From NCBI GenBank assembly GCA_030523385.1, contig JAUNIV010000145.1:1-6549 (forward strand): a stretch of 6,549 nucleotides of DNA, written 5' to 3'. Position numbers and translations under genes: made by a program. The notes below the pieces were generated by a model. The model was given only the letters and a program-made list of their open reading frames with translations. It ran no database searches and was not told where the DNA came from. This stretch comes from Bacteroidales bacterium (GTDB lineage: Bacteria; Bacteroidota; Bacteroidia; Bacteroidales; Bacteroidaceae). Below, piece by piece: positions 5,770-6,549 of this stretch; position 1 is the stretch's first letter, and every line of letters starts with the position of its first letter.

Positions 5770-6417
5770 TTATCTTTTTATAAGTCCTAACCTTTTTCTG
5801 GCATCGTCTTGCTTGAACATCGAGCTTAGTTGCTTTACGATCACTTCGCCGTTCCCCGGATCAACGAGGCGGTTGGCCATGAGGTCTATTGCCTTCATTT
5901 TGTTGTCGTCCCAAGTGAAGAGCGATACGAGGTCGGCACATTGGTCGCAGCTGAAATAACTTTTGACGATACCCACAGACAGTAATTCCATCCGTTCGTC
6001 ATCAAAAGATTTTCGTTTGATTGTTTCATACAAGTTGCCGAAGTCTTTTTCGTTCATGGGGCGCAGATGCCTATTGGGGTGTTGGGGCTTCTCTATTACT
6101 ATGGTCTCTACGGGTGGAACAGGCTGTGTAGGAGTGTCGAAACTGTCCATGCTGCTCACGTGTCCGTCAATGAAATCCACTATGATAGTGGTTTCCTGCC
6201 CACTGATGGCGTGTGTCTTCTGATATTCCCATTGCTCCATGTCTTCGTTGAAACGCTGATAGGATGGTTTCCCTAAAATCTCTCTGACTTCTGTTTGCGT
6301 CATGCCTCGCTTAACTTGCATGAAATCTTTGTTGCTTTGCAGGGTAAGCGTACTGCCGCAACTGCTCATCAAGGCGCTGAGTCCGCATACAAGGAATGTT
6401 TGTCTGAATCTTCTCAT
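5770..6417 (-). CDS. Lipoprotein with BamE/SmpA-like and DUF4476-like domains
   Basis: This is a predicted outer-membrane lipoprotein of 215 residues. A basic N-terminus and hydrophobic stretch (residues 1-16) run into LMSSC, with C20 as the lipidated residue; the lipobox is slightly unusual in having Met at -3. Residues about 28-93 look like a BamE/SmpA/OmlA domain: VKRGMTQTEVREILGKPS, then WEYQ, then IIVDFIDGHV, the usual pattern of a helix pair followed by beta strands. A Pro-rich linker (94-118) leads to about 122-210, which resembles DUF4476, a helical Bacteroidetes domain, through SYFSCDQCADLVSLF, a Lys/Asp-rich turn and LVDPGNG. C157 and C160 form a CxxC. True BamE proteins are about half this length and act in outer membrane protein assembly, so that role should not be carried over. 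The function is unknown. Confidence 0.85.
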   Translation of the reverse strand: MRRFRQTFLVCGLSALMSSCGSTLTLQSNKDFMQVKRGMTQTEVREILGKPSYQRFNEDMEQWEYQKTHAISGQETTIIVDFIDGHVSSMDSFDTPTQPVPPVETIVIEKPQHPNRHLRPMNEKDFGNLYETIKRKSFDDERMELLSVGIVKSYFSCDQCADLVSLFTWDDNKMKAIDLMANRLVDPGNGEVIVKQLSSMFKQDDARKRLGLIKR

Positions 6418-6442
6418 ATCTTTGTGTTTTTTGGTGATGCTG

Positions 6443-6450
6443 CAAAGGTA
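6443..6450 (-). promoter_or_regulatory. -7 promoter element of the lipoprotein gene
   Basis: TACCTTTG on the minus strand (6450-6443) matches TAnnTTTG and predicts transcription from about 6436, roughly 19 nt before the ATG at 6417. No TTG is present at the -33 distance, where the sequence is AT-rich, so an activator may be needed. The repeat cluster at 6480-6512 lies just upstream. Confidence 0.65.
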
Positions 6451-6479
6451 AGCAGGGGAAATATATATTTTGCTATCCT

Positions 6480-6512
6480 TTTCCCTATTTGTTATTAGGG
6501 ATTTCCCTATTT
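6480..6512. repeat. Two 11-bp direct repeats (22-bp period) with an embedded inverted copy
   Basis: TTTCCCTATTT occurs at 6480-6490 and again at 6502-6512, exactly 22 bp apart, so both copies lie on the same face of the helix. Between them TAGGGA (6496-6501) is an inverted copy that forms a TAGGGA-TT-TCCCTA palindrome with the second repeat (6496-6509). Relative to the predicted lipoprotein transcription start, the repeats centre near -49 and -71. This is a plausible activator site, but the evidence is layout only. Beyond the cluster, 6513-6549 is AT-rich and shows nothing I can name. Confidence 0.5.
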
Positions 6513-6549
6513 CGAGATTATGTATTTCTAAAATAACTTTATGGTATAT

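Overview
The window looks like Bacteroidales chromosome, probably Bacteroides, Phocaeicola or Parabacteroides. Four things suggest this: promoters of the Bacteroidetes type (a TAnnTTTG -7 element, some with TTG about 19-20 nt upstream), weak or absent Shine-Dalgarno sequences, a lipoprotein with a DUF4476-like domain, and the protein sequences themselves. This is a judgement from family knowledge; no database search was run. Every gene I can support is on the minus strand, so transcription runs from high to low coordinates.

In order of transcription: (1) 6418-6549 is upstream DNA with a promoter and a cluster of short direct and inverted repeats. (2) 5770-6417 encodes an outer-membrane-type lipoprotein with a BamE/SmpA-like domain followed by a DUF4476-like domain. 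(3) 5201-5686 encodes cytidine deaminase (cdd), behind its own clear promoter. (4) 5133-5204 is a 72-bp near-perfect palindrome made of two inverted 25-bp hairpin units. It is a REP/BIME-like intergenic repeat, and its edge supplies the cdd stop codon. (5) 4156-5043 encodes a membrane-anchored coiled-coil protein of unknown function; its promoter lies inside a 9-bp inverted repeat. (6) 1-4066 is a tight four-gene efflux operon: a TolC-type outer membrane channel, a HlyD-type periplasmic adaptor, an ABC-2 permease, and a second, paralogous ABC-2 permease cut by the window edge. The gaps are 18, 7 and 15 bp.

The four operon products together would form a tripartite exporter spanning both membranes. 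The two permeases form the inner membrane part, probably as a heterodimer, HlyD bridges the periplasm and TolC is the exit duct. No ATP-binding subunit and no regulator gene is visible in the window. The substrate cannot be read from the sequence.

I see no RNA genes, transposases, CRISPR arrays or phage genes. The most unusual structure is the 72-bp double-hairpin palindrome, whose two units differ by paired changes that keep each hairpin intact. I do not see a clearly new multi-gene system.
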